A stretch of DNA of 64,000 nucleotides from CAVRTM01 sp963696105 (GCA_963696105.1 CAVOIP010000003.1:310001-374000), one strand, 5' to 3'; positions 49,240-58,400 are shown, numbered from the stretch's first letter. Made by a program: numbers and translations. The notes: a model not told the origin generated them from the letters alone.

Positions 49240-49277
49240 CACGACGGCCGGCACCACCACGTGTGCCGGCCGTCGTG
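49240..49277. terminator. Terminator hairpin after the small basic protein gene
   Basis: Arms CACGACGGCCGGCAC (49240-49254) and complement (49263-49277) pair perfectly over 15 bases with an eight-base loop. It lies between convergent genes and can serve both. Confidence 0.75.
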
Positions 49278-49322
49278 CGCTGGGCTGGCCCGGCGTCGGT
49301 GCTGACCGGCCGGGCCCGGGGG

Positions 49323-50129
49323 TCAGGGGGCCGCGGTGGTGGGACCGCCGCCGGGCGCAGGCTGGGAACCCGGCGCGGTGGGCTGAACCGGAGCGGTCGG
49401 CGCGGCCGACGGGGCCGCCGATGGCTGGGTCGGGGGCTGGGAGGACGGCTCGGCGGTCTGTCCTCCCGGCTGACCGGTGGTCGACGCACCGCTCGGCGTC
49501 GCGGTGCCGGTCGGTACCGGCGAGGAGGTCGCGGTCCCGCCGGGAACCGACGTGGTGGGCGACGCCGTCGACGACGGCTGCGTGGTCGACGTCGCGTCCG
49601 GCCCGTGGTGCGGAACCGGGGTGGAGGACCCGGTCGAGATGACGCGGCCGAGCGACGTGCCCGAGGTGTTGCTGCTGGACACGGGGTGGCCCATCAGCGC
49701 CTCGGCGACGCTGATGGTACCCATGGCCAGCACGAAGACCCCGACGACCACGGCCGTGAGGCGGGCGAAGGGGTTGCGTCCGCCCCACCGGCGAAGAGGG
49801 GCCGCGCGGTCGGGCCGGCTCCCGGGCCGGTGCTCGGGGCCCTGGACGACGCGGGCCCGGGGTGAGGCCGACGACCCGGTCTGCGGGCGGAGCTCACGCA
49901 GCCGGCTGCCGGCCGTGCGCAGCGAGTGGGCGTAGACGGCCGAGCCCACGGTGGCGACGACGGACCCGACGGCCGCGCCGATGATCGTGCCGGCGACGCC
50001 GAGGAACGACGCCGCGAGCGCGGACGTGACGGCCGCGAGGGCGCTTGCAGCGATCTGTGCGGCGCCGAGCCCGAGCCGGGGCGTGGACGTGTCCTGGTCA
50101 GGGGTCCGGGCGGTGGTGGATGACGTCAT
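49323..50129 (-). CDS. Membrane protein with Pro/Ser/Thr-rich extracytoplasmic tail
   Basis: Unrecognised 268-residue protein. Two hydrophobic segments (AAVTSALAASFLGVAGTIIGAAVGSVVATVGSAV near the N-terminus and LTAVVVGVFVLAMGTISVAEALMG at about 130) flank a charged Arg-rich loop. From about 155 to the end the chain is Pro/Ser/Thr/Ala-rich and likely disordered outside the cell, as in actinobacterial wall-spanning proteins. It has no sorting signal. The gene is divergent from a phosphoesterase lipoprotein gene. The function is unknown. Confidence 0.75.
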   Translation of the reverse strand: MTSSTTARTPDQDTSTPRLGLGAAQIAASALAAVTSALAASFLGVAGTIIGAAVGSVVATVGSAVYAHSLRTAGSRLRELRPQTGSSASPRARVVQGPEHRPGSRPDRAAPLRRWGGRNPFARLTAVVVGVFVLAMGTISVAEALMGHPVSSSNTSGTSLGRVISTGSSTPVPHHGPDATSTTQPSSTASPTTSVPGGTATSSPVPTGTATPSGASTTGQPGGQTAEPSSQPPTQPSAAPSAAPTAPVQPTAPGSQPAPGGGPTTAAP

Positions 50130-50543
50130 GAAGGCGTGGGGTCTCCAGGTCGGGATGCTGCGGCAGTCGGGCCGGCGGCGGCCAGCGGGCCTGGACGCTG
50201 CCACGCTGTGCATGGCGGCGGGATGTGGCCCTCGCAGATGGAGGACCGGGCGCCGGACGTGCTCGGAGCACTGGTGGCTCAGGGCTCGGAGCCCTCATCG
50301 TCGCGGTGCCGGACGCCACCGGGGGGTCCCGCCGTCGTTGCCGGGTACCCGCCCGAGTTTACCCGGCCCCACCCGGAAATCAGGACAGGCAGCCGGTGGC
50401 GCCGGTCACCCGGGCGGGGCGGATGGGTGGCCCGGACCGGCTTCCTGTGCGTCTGCCGGAACTGCCTCTCAGTGCTGGCGTGCCGTGTCAGCATGAGCCG
50501 CAGGGGGACCGATCCTGGTGGACGAGGAGATCCCGGAGGGCCG
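50130..50543. other. Divergent intergenic region, no gene seen
   Basis: About 410 bases between two divergently transcribed genes. I see no supported reading frame, RNA or repeat. Promoters for both neighbours should be here. The ribosome-binding site GGAGG of the rightward gene is at its right end. Confidence 0.45.
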
Positions 50544-51617
50544 ATGTCAGCGTTCCAGAGGCAACGGGGAGCCGCCCTTGCGGGGCTTGCCCTGACGGGG
50601 GCGGTCGCGCTCGGCGCCCTCAGCGCCTGCTCCGGCTCAGGCTCCGCCACGCCGGCACCGCCCACGTCCACAGCCACGTCCGGCGGCTCACCGAGCAGCG
50701 GTCCACCGGGACGGACGGTCAGCGCCGCGTCGACGGTGCAGCTGGCCGCGGTGGGTGACATGAACAACGACGGCAACACCTCTCCGACCTCCGCGACGGG
50801 CGAGGTGGCCTCCTCGATCCTGGCCGCCAACCCCGAGCTGGTGCTCGGGCTGGGTGACTACCAGTACCCCAAGGGCACCTGCAGCGCCCTCGTCGACGAC
50901 TACGACAAGGTGTGGGGCAAGGTCGTGCCGCTCATGTACCACATCGCCGGTCCGAACCACGACTGGAACAGCACCAGCGACGAGGAGGGCTACCGCCGCC
51001 ACTTCGCCGGCACCTGCCCGGGCCAGACGACCGGCCCGTCGGCCCTCGTCCGCTCCGAGCACGCGACCGTCGGCCCGGGCGACTTCTGGTCCCGCGACGT
51101 GGGCGCGTGGCACCTGGTCGGCCTGTCGACCGGGCTCTGGCGGTTCGACCAGGGCAAGGCCGAGGAGATGACCCGCACCCTCGACCGTGACCTCGCCGCC
51201 GCCAAGGCGCGCGGCAAGTACCTCCTGGTCGCCTATCACGACCCGTACTTCACGTCCACGACCGACCAGCACGGGCCCGACAAGGCGGTCAAGCCCTGGG
51301 TCGACGTGATCGACAAGTACGACGTGCGCCTCACCTTGTCCGCGAGCCAGCACAACTACGAACGCAGCTGCCCGATCCTGGAGTCCGACGCCTGTACGCC
51401 GGACACCGGCCCGGGCACCACCGCCTTCAACGTCTCCACCGGCGGTGTGAACCTCAGGTCGTTCGTGAACAAGCCGCCGTACATCGTCAAGCGCTTCTCG
51501 GACACGTATGGCTGGCTGGCCCTGTCGCTGCACCCCGACGGCTCCTTCGACTGGCACTACCACCCGGTCGTCGGCAGCAGCACGGACAGCGGGACGAGGC
51601 CGGCGCCCCGAACCTGA
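50544..51617 (+). CDS. Metallophosphoesterase lipoprotein
   Basis: Exported phosphoesterase of 357 residues. A signal peptide ends in the lipobox LSAC, followed by a Ser/Gly/Pro linker. Metal-site motifs of the calcineurin-like family are visible: AAVGDMNND, LGLGDYQY (GD-type), AGPNHDW (NHD), VAYHDPYF, and SASQHNYERSCP as the final histidine cluster. It ends with FDWHYHPVVGSS. GGAGG precedes the ATG. Substrate could be a phosphate ester or nucleotide outside the cell. The nearest relatives are alkaline-phosphatase-like metallophosphatases with an unknown substrate. Confidence 0.87.
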   Translation: MSAFQRQRGAALAGLALTGAVALGALSACSGSGSATPAPPTSTATSGGSPSSGPPGRTVSAASTVQLAAVGDMNNDGNTSPTSATGEVASSILAANPELVLGLGDYQYPKGTCSALVDDYDKVWGKVVPLMYHIAGPNHDWNSTSDEEGYRRHFAGTCPGQTTGPSALVRSEHATVGPGDFWSRDVGAWHLVGLSTGLWRFDQGKAEEMTRTLDRDLAAAKARGKYLLVAYHDPYFTSTTDQHGPDKAVKPWVDVIDKYDVRLTLSASQHNYERSCPILESDACTPDTGPGTTAFNVSTGGVNLRSFVNKPPYIVKRFSDTYGWLALSLHPDGSFDWHYHPVVGSSTDSGTRPAPRT

Positions 51618-51668
51618 GGGAGCGGTTCGGGCGGCCGACTCGCCGGCGGACCTCGCGGCGGGCGCGCC

Positions 51669-52463
51669 TCACGGCAGGCGCAGGACCAGGCACGCGACCT
51701 TCTGCACCGCCACGTCACCCTGCGTCGGGTCCACCGGCTTGCCGTCACAGTTGCGCTTCTCCTCCCCGAGCACCGCGGTGATGACGACGAGCTGCGGCCA
51801 GTCGGGGCCGTTGTGGACCACCAGCTGGAGCGGGACGTCGACGACGCCGTTGGCGTCCGGGCCCGAGGACGACTGGTACAGCTGCGGCTTGTCGGCGCTG
51901 TCAGCATCGTCGTTGGTCTGGTAGGAGTAGATGGTGATCCGGTCCACGGACCGCACACCGCTCGCCTTCACCTGGCCGCTGACGACGACGTCGCGGCCCT
52001 GGTACGCGACACTGCCGGAGATCTGCGGCGCCTGGCTCGTGCCCATCACACCGATCTGTGCGGTGACGGCAATGAACAAGCCGGTGAACAGCAGCAGTCC
52101 GCTACCGAACAGCAGCGCTGCCTTGACCGCCGGTCGCACCACCAGTCCCGGTGCGACGCCGGAGGGCCCGGGCGTCCGTGAGGTGCTCACGCCTCGCGCC
52201 AGCGCGGCGAAGGCCAGCGACAGCAGCACCAGCCCCATCGAGACGACCGCCACGCCCGTCTCGTCGCGCAGCAGCCTGGCCAGGCCACCGGTGGCTCCGC
52301 CGATCGCGGCCAGGGCGGCGATGAACGCGGGGATCAGGGCCAGGGCCAGCTGCGCGAGGCGGTTGAGGACGACAGTGGGGTCGTCCGAGGGCGGGGGCTC
52401 CGTCGACGGGAACCCGGGGGACGGGGAGTCCGCGGACGGCGGTCGCGGCGAAGGATCCGACAC
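51669..52463 (-). CDS. Hypothetical membrane protein
   Basis: A 264-residue protein with a Pro/Ser-rich cytoplasmic N-terminus (SDPSPRPPSADSPSPGFP), three hydrophobic helices (ALALIPAFIAALAAIGG, VVSMGLVLLSLAFAALA, ALLFGSGLLLFTGLFIAVTA) and an external beta-rich domain of about 110 residues (ISGSVAYQGRDVVVSGQVKASGV), perhaps an immunoglobulin-like fold. The GTG start has GAGG five bases upstream. It is convergent with the phosphoesterase gene. I do not recognise the family. Confidence 0.7.
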   Translation of the reverse strand: MSDPSPRPPSADSPSPGFPSTEPPPSDDPTVVLNRLAQLALALIPAFIAALAAIGGATGGLARLLRDETGVAVVSMGLVLLSLAFAALARGVSTSRTPGPSGVAPGLVVRPAVKAALLFGSGLLLFTGLFIAVTAQIGVMGTSQAPQISGSVAYQGRDVVVSGQVKASGVRSVDRITIYSYQTNDDADSADKPQLYQSSSGPDANGVVDVPLQLVVHNGPDWPQLVVITAVLGEEKRNCDGKPVDPTQGDVAVQKVACLVLRLP

Positions 52464-52656
52464 GTGCACCTCGCAGTGGGTGACGGCAGGTCGAGGGGCC
52501 CTCAGGGTACGGCCGGACGCCCGGCAGGGGAACGGCTCGAACGACGTCGTGGCGGCGCCGTCCGGCCACCGTGCCTGGCGTGACAGGGCGGGGTGTCGCG
52601 CGGCACGCTGGCGGACGTAGGCTCGCGCCGGCTGACCCTTCCGGAGGGCGGAACCC

Positions 52657-53394
52657 ATGGCCTCACCGAGTGACCCCACGCCACCACTGGCCGCCGGCCG
52701 GACCGACCCGGTTCCTCCGCCGACGCCGTCGCCGGCCGTCGTGCTGTTCGACGTCAACGAGACGCTCTCGGACATGGCGCCGTTGGCGAGGCGGTTCGAG
52801 GACGTGGGCGTGTCACCGTCGCTCGCGGCGACGTGGTTCGCCAGCCTGCTGCGCGACGGGTTCGCCCTGACGGCGGCGGGCGCCAGCGCACCGTTCGCGG
52901 TGGTCGGGGCCGAGGTGCTGCGGACCCTGCTGCCGGCGGACCAGGTCGACCGCGGCCTGGACGAGGCGGTGGAGCATGTCATGGCCGGGTTCAGCGCGCT
53001 GCCGGTCCACCCCGACGTGCCCGAGGGCCTGCGCGCCCTGGCGGCCACCGGCCGGCGCCTGGTCACGTTGTCGAACGGCTCGGCGTCCGTGGCCGAGGGG
53101 CTGCTCGCGCGGGCAGGCCTCACGTCGTCCGTGGAGCGGCTGCTCTCGGTCGAGGACGCCGGTGCGTGGAAACCCGCGGCGGCGGCGTACGCGTATGCGT
53201 CCGCACAGTGCGGCGTGCAGGCGAGGGAGATGATGCTCGTCGCCGTTCATCCCTGGGACGTCGACGGTGCCGGCCGGGCCGGGCTGCGCACCGCGTGGCT
53301 GAACCGCAGCGGCACCAGCTACCCCGGCCACTTCCGCCGCCCGGACCTGGAGGTCCAGTCACTCGTCGACCTGGCGGAGCGGCTCACCTCCTAG
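52657..53394 (+). CDS. Haloacid dehalogenase type II family hydrolase
   Basis: HAD-superfamily hydrolase of 245 residues. Motif I is FDVNETLSD with the nucleophilic Asp, motif II SNGS, motif III a Lys in AWKPAAAAY, and motif IV has VAVHPWDVDGAG. This is the L-2-haloacid dehalogenase subtype, where Asn in FDxNET is common, but most members have phosphatase-like or unknown activity. The Pro/Thr-rich N-terminal 27 residues precede the domain. It stands alone, divergent from a membrane protein gene. Confidence 0.85.
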   Translation: MASPSDPTPPLAAGRTDPVPPPTPSPAVVLFDVNETLSDMAPLARRFEDVGVSPSLAATWFASLLRDGFALTAAGASAPFAVVGAEVLRTLLPADQVDRGLDEAVEHVMAGFSALPVHPDVPEGLRALAATGRRLVTLSNGSASVAEGLLARAGLTSSVERLLSVEDAGAWKPAAAAYAYASAQCGVQAREMMLVAVHPWDVDGAGRAGLRTAWLNRSGTSYPGHFRRPDLEVQSLVDLAERLTS

Positions 53395-53465
53395 GCCGCG
53401 ACGAGACCACGACTGCCCGGCGACCGGTCATGCGCCGTGCCGGGAGTGGTCGGCGCTGGACGTGG

Positions 53466-53813
53466 TCAGCGCCCCCGCAGGCGTCGCCTACCCGGGGAGG
53501 TCGCGCTCCGGGTGAGCATCCAGACGATGAGCACGGCGGCCGCTGCCAGAACGATCCGCGTCGGGTCAACGGCCGGCTGCCAGCTGACCTTGCCGTCGCG
53601 GATCACGTAGGCACCGGCGGGACGCGCCGCCATGCCGAAGCCGCCGCCCTCCCCCTCCTGGGCGTTGCCATCGTGTCCTCCCCCACCACCGCCGCCGCCC
53701 TGGACGCGGGCGGCCGCGATCACGGTGGTGCCGTTCTTCTCGTACGGCTCGGCGAACACACGCCGTACGGTGATGGCGTCGGACGCCCTGCTCACGAACT
53801 GGTCGAGCTGCAT
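53466..53813 (-). CDS. GerW (YtfJ) family sporulation-type protein
   Basis: A 115-residue protein with the GerW pattern: VRRVFAEPYEKNGTTVIAAA, a run of glycines (residues 39-46), GGGFGMAARPAGAYVI, and DGKVSWQPAVDP before a C-terminal hydrophobic segment (IVLAAAAVLIVWML). Bacillus GerW is a spore germination protein. Relatives are common in actinomycetes, including non-sporulating ones, where the role is unknown. A dyad resembling a dormancy-regulator site lies 45 bases upstream of the start. Confidence 0.85.
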   Translation of the reverse strand: MQLDQFVSRASDAITVRRVFAEPYEKNGTTVIAAARVQGGGGGGGGHDGNAQEGEGGGFGMAARPAGAYVIRDGKVSWQPAVDPTRIVLAAAAVLIVWMLTRSATSPGRRRLRGR

Positions 53814-53857
53814 CGGCGTACTCCCTTGATGAGGGCTGCTCCCGACGGTGGCCGCCG

Positions 53858-53873
53858 CGGGAGCCTTGGCCCG
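53858..53873. promoter_or_regulatory. Dyad upstream of the GerW-family gene, weak match to the 16-bp motif
   Basis: CGGGAGCCTTGGCCCG agrees with the motif at 7413-7428 at 12 of 16 positions. It is in the 84-base gap between the GerW-family gene and its upstream neighbour. This match could arise by chance in such G/C-rich DNA. Confidence 0.25.
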
Positions 53874-53897
53874 GGGCGAAGGTCCCGGGCGGAGCGG

Positions 53898-54509
53898 TCA
53901 GCGTGGGCTGTCGAGCCACACCTTCCGCAGGTCGTAGTACGTGACGTCCTGCAGGAGGGACGCCTCCTCCTCGAGCATCGGTCGGAGGTCGTCCGGGGGT
54001 TCCTGCTGCTCGCCCCGCCGCGCGTCCTCCTCGGAGCTGAAGTAGGCGACCTCGGTGAAGTCCCCGGCGGTGGTGTCGTCCCAGGCCAGCAGGAAGCCGT
54101 ACAGCTCGGGACGCAGCCCCCCGGCCTCCCGGTCGAACTGTCGGGCCAGCTCGTCCAGGCGGCCCGGGTCGGAGGTGTGGCCCTGGATCACCTGCACGAA
54201 GCCGGCGTCGTCGGAGCCGCCCTTGCGGGACGTCGTCACCTTGCTGCAGTCGTGGAAGGACGCGTCCCCGGTGAAGAGCTTGGACGCCCGCTGCCACCAC
54301 TCCCCCTGCTCGGGTCGCTCGCTGTTGCGCATGGCCGCCGCGCGGTCCTCGAACCGGGCCACCCCGACCAGCACGCCGTCGTCCGTCACACCGGTCGTGC
54401 TGCCCAGCCATCCCTGCGCGCCGGGCGCGAGGTGGGCCAGCCAGTCCTGCATCACCATCCGTACGTCGTCGCCGTCGGCAACCGGGCCCTGGAACACCTG
54501 GATGAACAT
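53898..54509 (-). CDS. Hypothetical protein with two tandem ABM-like domains
   Basis: A 203-residue soluble protein built of two similar halves. The first opens with MFIQVFQGPVADGDDVRMVM and the second (about residue 102) with AGFVQVIQGHTSDPGRLDEL. Each continues with a turn and a strand ending in VGVARFED or TEVAYFSS. The pattern matches dimeric alpha-beta barrel (antibiotic-monooxygenase-like) domains. GGGAAGA precedes the ATG. It has no recognised active site, so binding of a small molecule is as likely as catalysis. Confidence 0.7.
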   Translation of the reverse strand: MFIQVFQGPVADGDDVRMVMQDWLAHLAPGAQGWLGSTTGVTDDGVLVGVARFEDRAAAMRNSERPEQGEWWQRASKLFTGDASFHDCSKVTTSRKGGSDDAGFVQVIQGHTSDPGRLDELARQFDREAGGLRPELYGFLLAWDDTTAGDFTEVAYFSSEEDARRGEQQEPPDDLRPMLEEEASLLQDVTYYDLRKVWLDSPR

Positions 54510-54555
54510 GGGGTCTTCCCTACTGTGGATGTGGATTCCTCTGGTGCGCGGGCGT

Positions 54556-54765
54556 TCACACCTCCGCGGGCCCTGCGGCCTCTGCTGCAGCCGGGTCCGC
54601 GCTCGTGGCTGCCGGGCCGGTCGACGTGGGTAGCGCTGCGGGGGACGGAACGCCCAGCGCCGCCATGTCCGCGTTGATGGTGGAGGACCGCGAGGCGCCT
54701 GGGTCCTTGGCACGACAGGGTTTCCAGCAACACCCGGTGACGTCCCAGTAGCGATCGGAGACCAT
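54556..54765 (-). CDS. Small hypothetical protein with CC-x3-C motif (69 aa)
   Basis: A 69-residue protein with AAGGAG six bases before its ATG. It starts MVSDRYWDVTGCCWKPCRAK with three cysteines within six residues, then a Ser/Thr-rich part and a Pro/Ala-rich tail. The gene lies 46 bases upstream of the two-domain protein on the same strand, so it may lead that transcript. The cysteines could hold a metal. I do not recognise the family. Confidence 0.5.
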   Translation of the reverse strand: MVSDRYWDVTGCCWKPCRAKDPGASRSSTINADMAALGVPSPAALPTSTGPAATSADPAAAEAAGPAEV

Positions 54766-54903
54766 GTCACGCTCCTTCGGGAGACGGTGCCCGTTGCTCC
54801 CATAGTGGCCCTCCGGGGTCACGGAGACCAGAGGCTCTGCAGGCCCCATGGGCGCGGTCGACCGCCGTGCGACCGGCCAGCCGCGGTGGCCCGGCGACCT
54901 CCC

Positions 54904-55194
54904 TCACGCCGCGGGCGCACCCGGCAGCAGCACGCACTCCGTCCTGGTGCTCTCACGGTGCTCGTCAGCCAGGCGCTCCGCGTCCCGGTGGGGCAGGAAA
55001 CCGGAGTCCCGCTGGCAGTCATGGCAGATGGCGACGGCACGTTGGCCGAGATGGACGACCTCGACGCAGTGCGGCCGACAACACGAGCCCTGTGCCTGGT
55101 GGTGGTGGTCGCGGCGATGTGCTGCTGCTGCAGTGGATGCGGCCACCTCCGCTGCTGCCTCACCGACTGGTCGTTGCTGGTTCATCCTCTCCAT
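54904..55194 (-). CDS. Small cysteine/histidine-rich hypothetical protein (96 aa)
   Basis: A 96-residue protein with a His-rich segment (AHRRDHHHQAQGSCC), HCVEVVHLGQRAVAICHDC and a conserved-looking SGFLPHRDAERLADEHRE. The CC, HC and CHDC cysteines look like a zinc-binding knuckle. GAGG lies seven bases upstream of the ATG. It is divergent from the broken PEP-synthase-like gene across a gap that contains the dyad at 55336 and the 17-bp repeats, so it may share their control. The function is unknown. Confidence 0.55.
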   Translation of the reverse strand: MERMNQQRPVGEAAAEVAASTAAAAHRRDHHHQAQGSCCRPHCVEVVHLGQRAVAICHDCQRDSGFLPHRDAERLADEHRESTRTECVLLPGAPAA

Positions 55195-55335
55195 CGCTGA
55201 CCTCTTTCTCCGACGTCCCCTCACCACACCAACGCCTCCTCCGCCTGCCGCCTTCCTGCCGGACGCGACGGGCGTCGAGCCTGCTGCGCCCTGCCCTGCT
55301 CCATCAGTGTGGCGCTCGCCACACCGGCGACAGAA

Positions 55336-55351
55336 AGGGGCCCCGGGCCCT
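55336..55351. promoter_or_regulatory. 16-bp dyad, second copy of the DosR/DevR-like motif
   Basis: AGGGGCCCCGGGCCCT shares the AGGG-x-CC-xxx-GG-CCCT frame of the site at 7413-7428. It lies 142 bases upstream of the small Cys/His protein gene and 214 bases upstream of the PEP-synthase-like gene. PEP-synthase-like genes belong to dormancy regulons in other actinomycetes, as remembered. Confidence 0.4.
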
Positions 55352-55485
55352 TGTTCTGCGCCCGGCACAGGCGTAGAACTCCTTTAAAGCCGCCCGCTGA
55401 TCGCCCCGCCAAGAGGAGCGCCCCACGGGACGCCGGGGAACTCGGGCGGCGCACAAGAGCCGCACGTGCGACCGTGCGGTTCCTG

Positions 55486-55536
55486 TGTGTCCGATCCGCG
55501 ACTGTCTCCGATCCGCAACTGTGTCCGATCCGCGAC
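55486..55536. repeat. Three tandem 17-bp repeats upstream of the PEP-synthase-like gene
   Basis: Copies 55486-55502 and 55520-55536 are identical (TGTGTCCGATCCGCGAC); the middle copy differs by two bases. They lie head to tail, ending 28 bases before the probable start codon. Such arrays can be operator clusters, though the position also overlaps where the message would begin. The rest of the 370-base gap has no gene. Confidence 0.8.
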
Positions 55537-55564
55537 GTGGCGCCTCGCCGGCCGGGAGGTGCCC

Positions 55565-58400
55565 TTGACCGTGCAGCAGCCGTCGGCGGAGCCGGCCGGC
55601 ACCGACAGCGAGGCGGCTGAGCCGCCCTGGGTGCTGCCCCTGACGGACATCGGCGCGAGCCGGCTCGCGGAGGTCGGCGGCAAGGCGCTGCACCTCGCCG
55701 AGCTGCTGCGTGGCGGGTTCCGCGTCCCACCGGGCTTCTGCCTCACCACCTCCGCCTACGAGCGCGCCACCGACCAGGCGTTGCTGCGCCGACGGCTGGA
55801 GGAGCTCGCGGCCACCCCCGGCAACGACGACACCGCGCTCAGCCGAGGTGCCGAGGCCGTCGCGAGCCTGGTGCGGGCGGCCGCGGTCCCGGACGAGGTC
55901 GAGGCGGACGTCGCGTCGTCGTACCGGCGGATGGGGCCGGGCGTCGCGGTGGCCGTGCGCTCGTCGGCCACCGCCGAGGACCTGCCGTTCGCCAGCTTCG
56001 CGGGCCAGCAGGACACGTACCTCGCCGTGGTCGGCGAGGCGGAGGTGATGGACGCCGTACGGCGATGCTGGGCGTCGCTGTGGACCGAGCGCGCGGTCGC
56101 CTACCGGGCCAGGCAGGGCATCGACCCCCGTCGGGTCCGCATCGCCGTCGTCGTGCAGCAGATGGTCGACGCAGAGGTGGCCGGCGTGCTGTTCACCGCC
56201 GACCCGGTCACGGGCCGGCGCCGCCGCACCGTCATCGACGCCAGCCCCGGTCTCGGCGAGGCGGTGGTGTCGGGGGCGGTCAACCCCGACCACGTCATCG
56301 TCGACGCCGACAGCGGCACCGTCGTGGTCCGTCGCCGGGGAGACAAGCGGCTGGCCGTCCGGTCCCGACCCGGCGGAGGCACGATGCGCATCGAGGCGCC
56401 CCCGTCGCAGGACCGGTTCTGCCTGACCGACGGCCAGCTGCGCACGCTCACCGCCCTGGGGACGCGCGTCGAGCAGCACCTCGGCTCGCCACAGGACATC
56501 GAGTGGGCCATCGACGCCGACGGCATCCCTGGCTCACGCAGACCCGACCGATCACGACGCTCTACCCCCTCCCGGCCGGCGCACCACCGCCGGGAGGAGG
56601 GCGACGGGTCTACTTCTGCCTCAGCGTCGCCCAGGGCCTCAACCAGCCCATCACGCCGATGGGCCTGGCGTCCTTCCGGCTCCTGGCGTCCTCCGTGGCC
56701 GCCCTGCTCGGCACGCCCGTGGCCGACCGTCGTGCCGGGCCGCCGATGTACGCCGACGCCGGCCAGCGACTGTTCGCGGACGTGACCGCCCTGCTCCGCA
56801 GCCGGGTGGGACGTTCCCTGACGCCCAGGGTGCTCGACCACATGGAGGCCCGGTCCGCGGTGATCCTGAGGGGCCTGCTCGGGGAACCCGACCTGAGCCT
56901 CACCCAGCGCTCGTGGCGCCCCTTCGCGCGCCGCGTGCTGCGCGTGTCAGCCGCGTACGGCGTGCCCGCGCAGGTGCTCCAGGCGGTCGTCAGCCCGGCG
57001 GCGACCCACCGGCGGCTCCTGCGGGCCGAGACGGACCTGCGGCGCCGCCTGGTGCCTCCGCCAGCCACCCGCCGGGCTCGGCCGGCTCGGCCGGCTCGGC
57101 CGGCTCGGCCGGAGACGCCCACCGACGGCTCCACCGAGCCGAGCAGCTGCTCGCGGCGGAGGTCGCGCCGCTCGTCCCACAGATCATGCCCGCTGCCGCC
57201 ACCGGGTTCGCCCTGCTCGCCCTCGCCGTGCGGCTGCTGGGGTCGGACGCCACGGGCGCCGAGGTGGGCAGCGCCCTTCGGGGGCTGCCGCACAACGTCA
57301 CCACGACGATGGACCTGGACCTGTGGCGGCTGGCACAACACATCAGGGCCGACGGCGAGGCCGCCCGGTCGCTGCGGGAGCTGGGCCCCGACCGGCTGGC
57401 GGATGCGCTGCGGGCCGGCGCGTTGCCGCCAACGCTGCAGGACGGCCTCACGGGGTTCCTGGCCACCTACGGACACCGCTGCGTCGCCGAGGTCGACCTG
57501 GGTGTGCCTCGCTGGGCCGACGACCCGCGCTACGTCTTCGGCGTGCTGGCGAACTACCTGCGCCTGGAGGACCCGTCACTCGCGCCGGACGCCGTCTTCC
57601 GCCGCAGCGCCGAGGAGGCCGAGGCGATGGTTGCTGCCCTCGCCCGCCGGGCACGCCGACGCAGCCGGCTGCGCGCGCTGGCGATCCGGTTCGCCCTCGG
57701 GCGGGCCCGGCAGCTGGCCGGTGTCCGGGAGCTGCCCAAGGCGTGCCTGGTCCGCGCGCTGGCCGTCGCGCGCGCCGAGATCGCCACGGCGGGCGCGCAC
57801 CTGGCCGGGGCCGGACGGCTGGAGAAGGCCGAGGACGTCTTCTTCCTGGATCTGGCCGAGGCCCACCGCGGGATCGACGGCGCCGACCTGCGCCCGCTGG
57901 TGGCCCACCGGCGGGAGAGCTTCGCCCAGGAGATGCGACGCACGCGGGTCCCCCGCGTCCTGCTCTCGGACGGCACCGAGCCCGAGGCGACAGCACCGGT
58001 CCGGGCCGATGACGATGGGCGGTCGCTGCGGGGCACCCCGGCGTCCGCGGGCACCGTCGCCGGGGTGGCACGGGTGGTCCTCGACCCGCTCGGGGCTCGT
58101 CTCGACCCGGGCGAGATCCTCGTGGCCCCGTCGACGGACCCGGGGTGGACGCCCCTGTTCCTCACCGCCGGCGGCCTGGTCATGGAGATGGGCGGCGCCA
58201 ACTCCCACGGCGCCGTGGTGGCCCGCGAGTACGGCATCCCCGCGGTCGTCGGTGTGGCCGGAGCCACGGAGCGCATCACGTCCGGCGACACCATCAGCGT
58301 CGACGGCGCCGCCGGGACGGTCGCCCTCGGGCCGGGGCGCCCCGGCCGTGAGGGGATCGACGCCGCAACCGACGGGCAGCGCTCCGCCGGTCACCCGTGA
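55565..58400 (+). pseudogene. PEP synthase / pyruvate-phosphate-dikinase-like gene with two frameshifts
   Basis: The gene has three parts in three frames. Part 1 (to about 56527) is the ATP-grasp domain: EVGGKALHLAELLRGGFRVP, VRSSATAEDLPFASFAGQQD, LFTADPVTG. A missing C in a C-run at 56527-56529 shifts the frame where PWLTQTRPITT should follow. Part 2 (to about 57060) carries FCLSVAQGLNQPITPMGL. A second one-base loss near 57055-57075 moves the frame again. Part 3 holds the rest and the phosphohistidine domain with GGLVMEMGGANSHGAVVARE (TSHGA-like His). The TTG start at 55565 fits GGGAGG; a GTG follows at 55571. Related genes encode PEP synthase or rifampin phosphotransferase. Both shifts could be assembly errors. 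Confidence 0.75.
57075..57110. repeat. Four tandem 9-bp repeats in the PEP-synthase-like gene
   Basis: GGCTCGGCC occurs four times in a row, encoding Gly-Ser-Ala repeats in the frame of the downstream part, at the inter-domain linker. Copy-number change by nine bases would keep the frame. Confidence 0.8.

Noticed and set aside
55565..58400. Programmed ribosomal frameshifting in the PEP-synthase-like gene
   Set aside because: Two independent shifts, no clear slippery heptamer or downstream pseudoknot; a C-run loss points to mutation or sequencing error.
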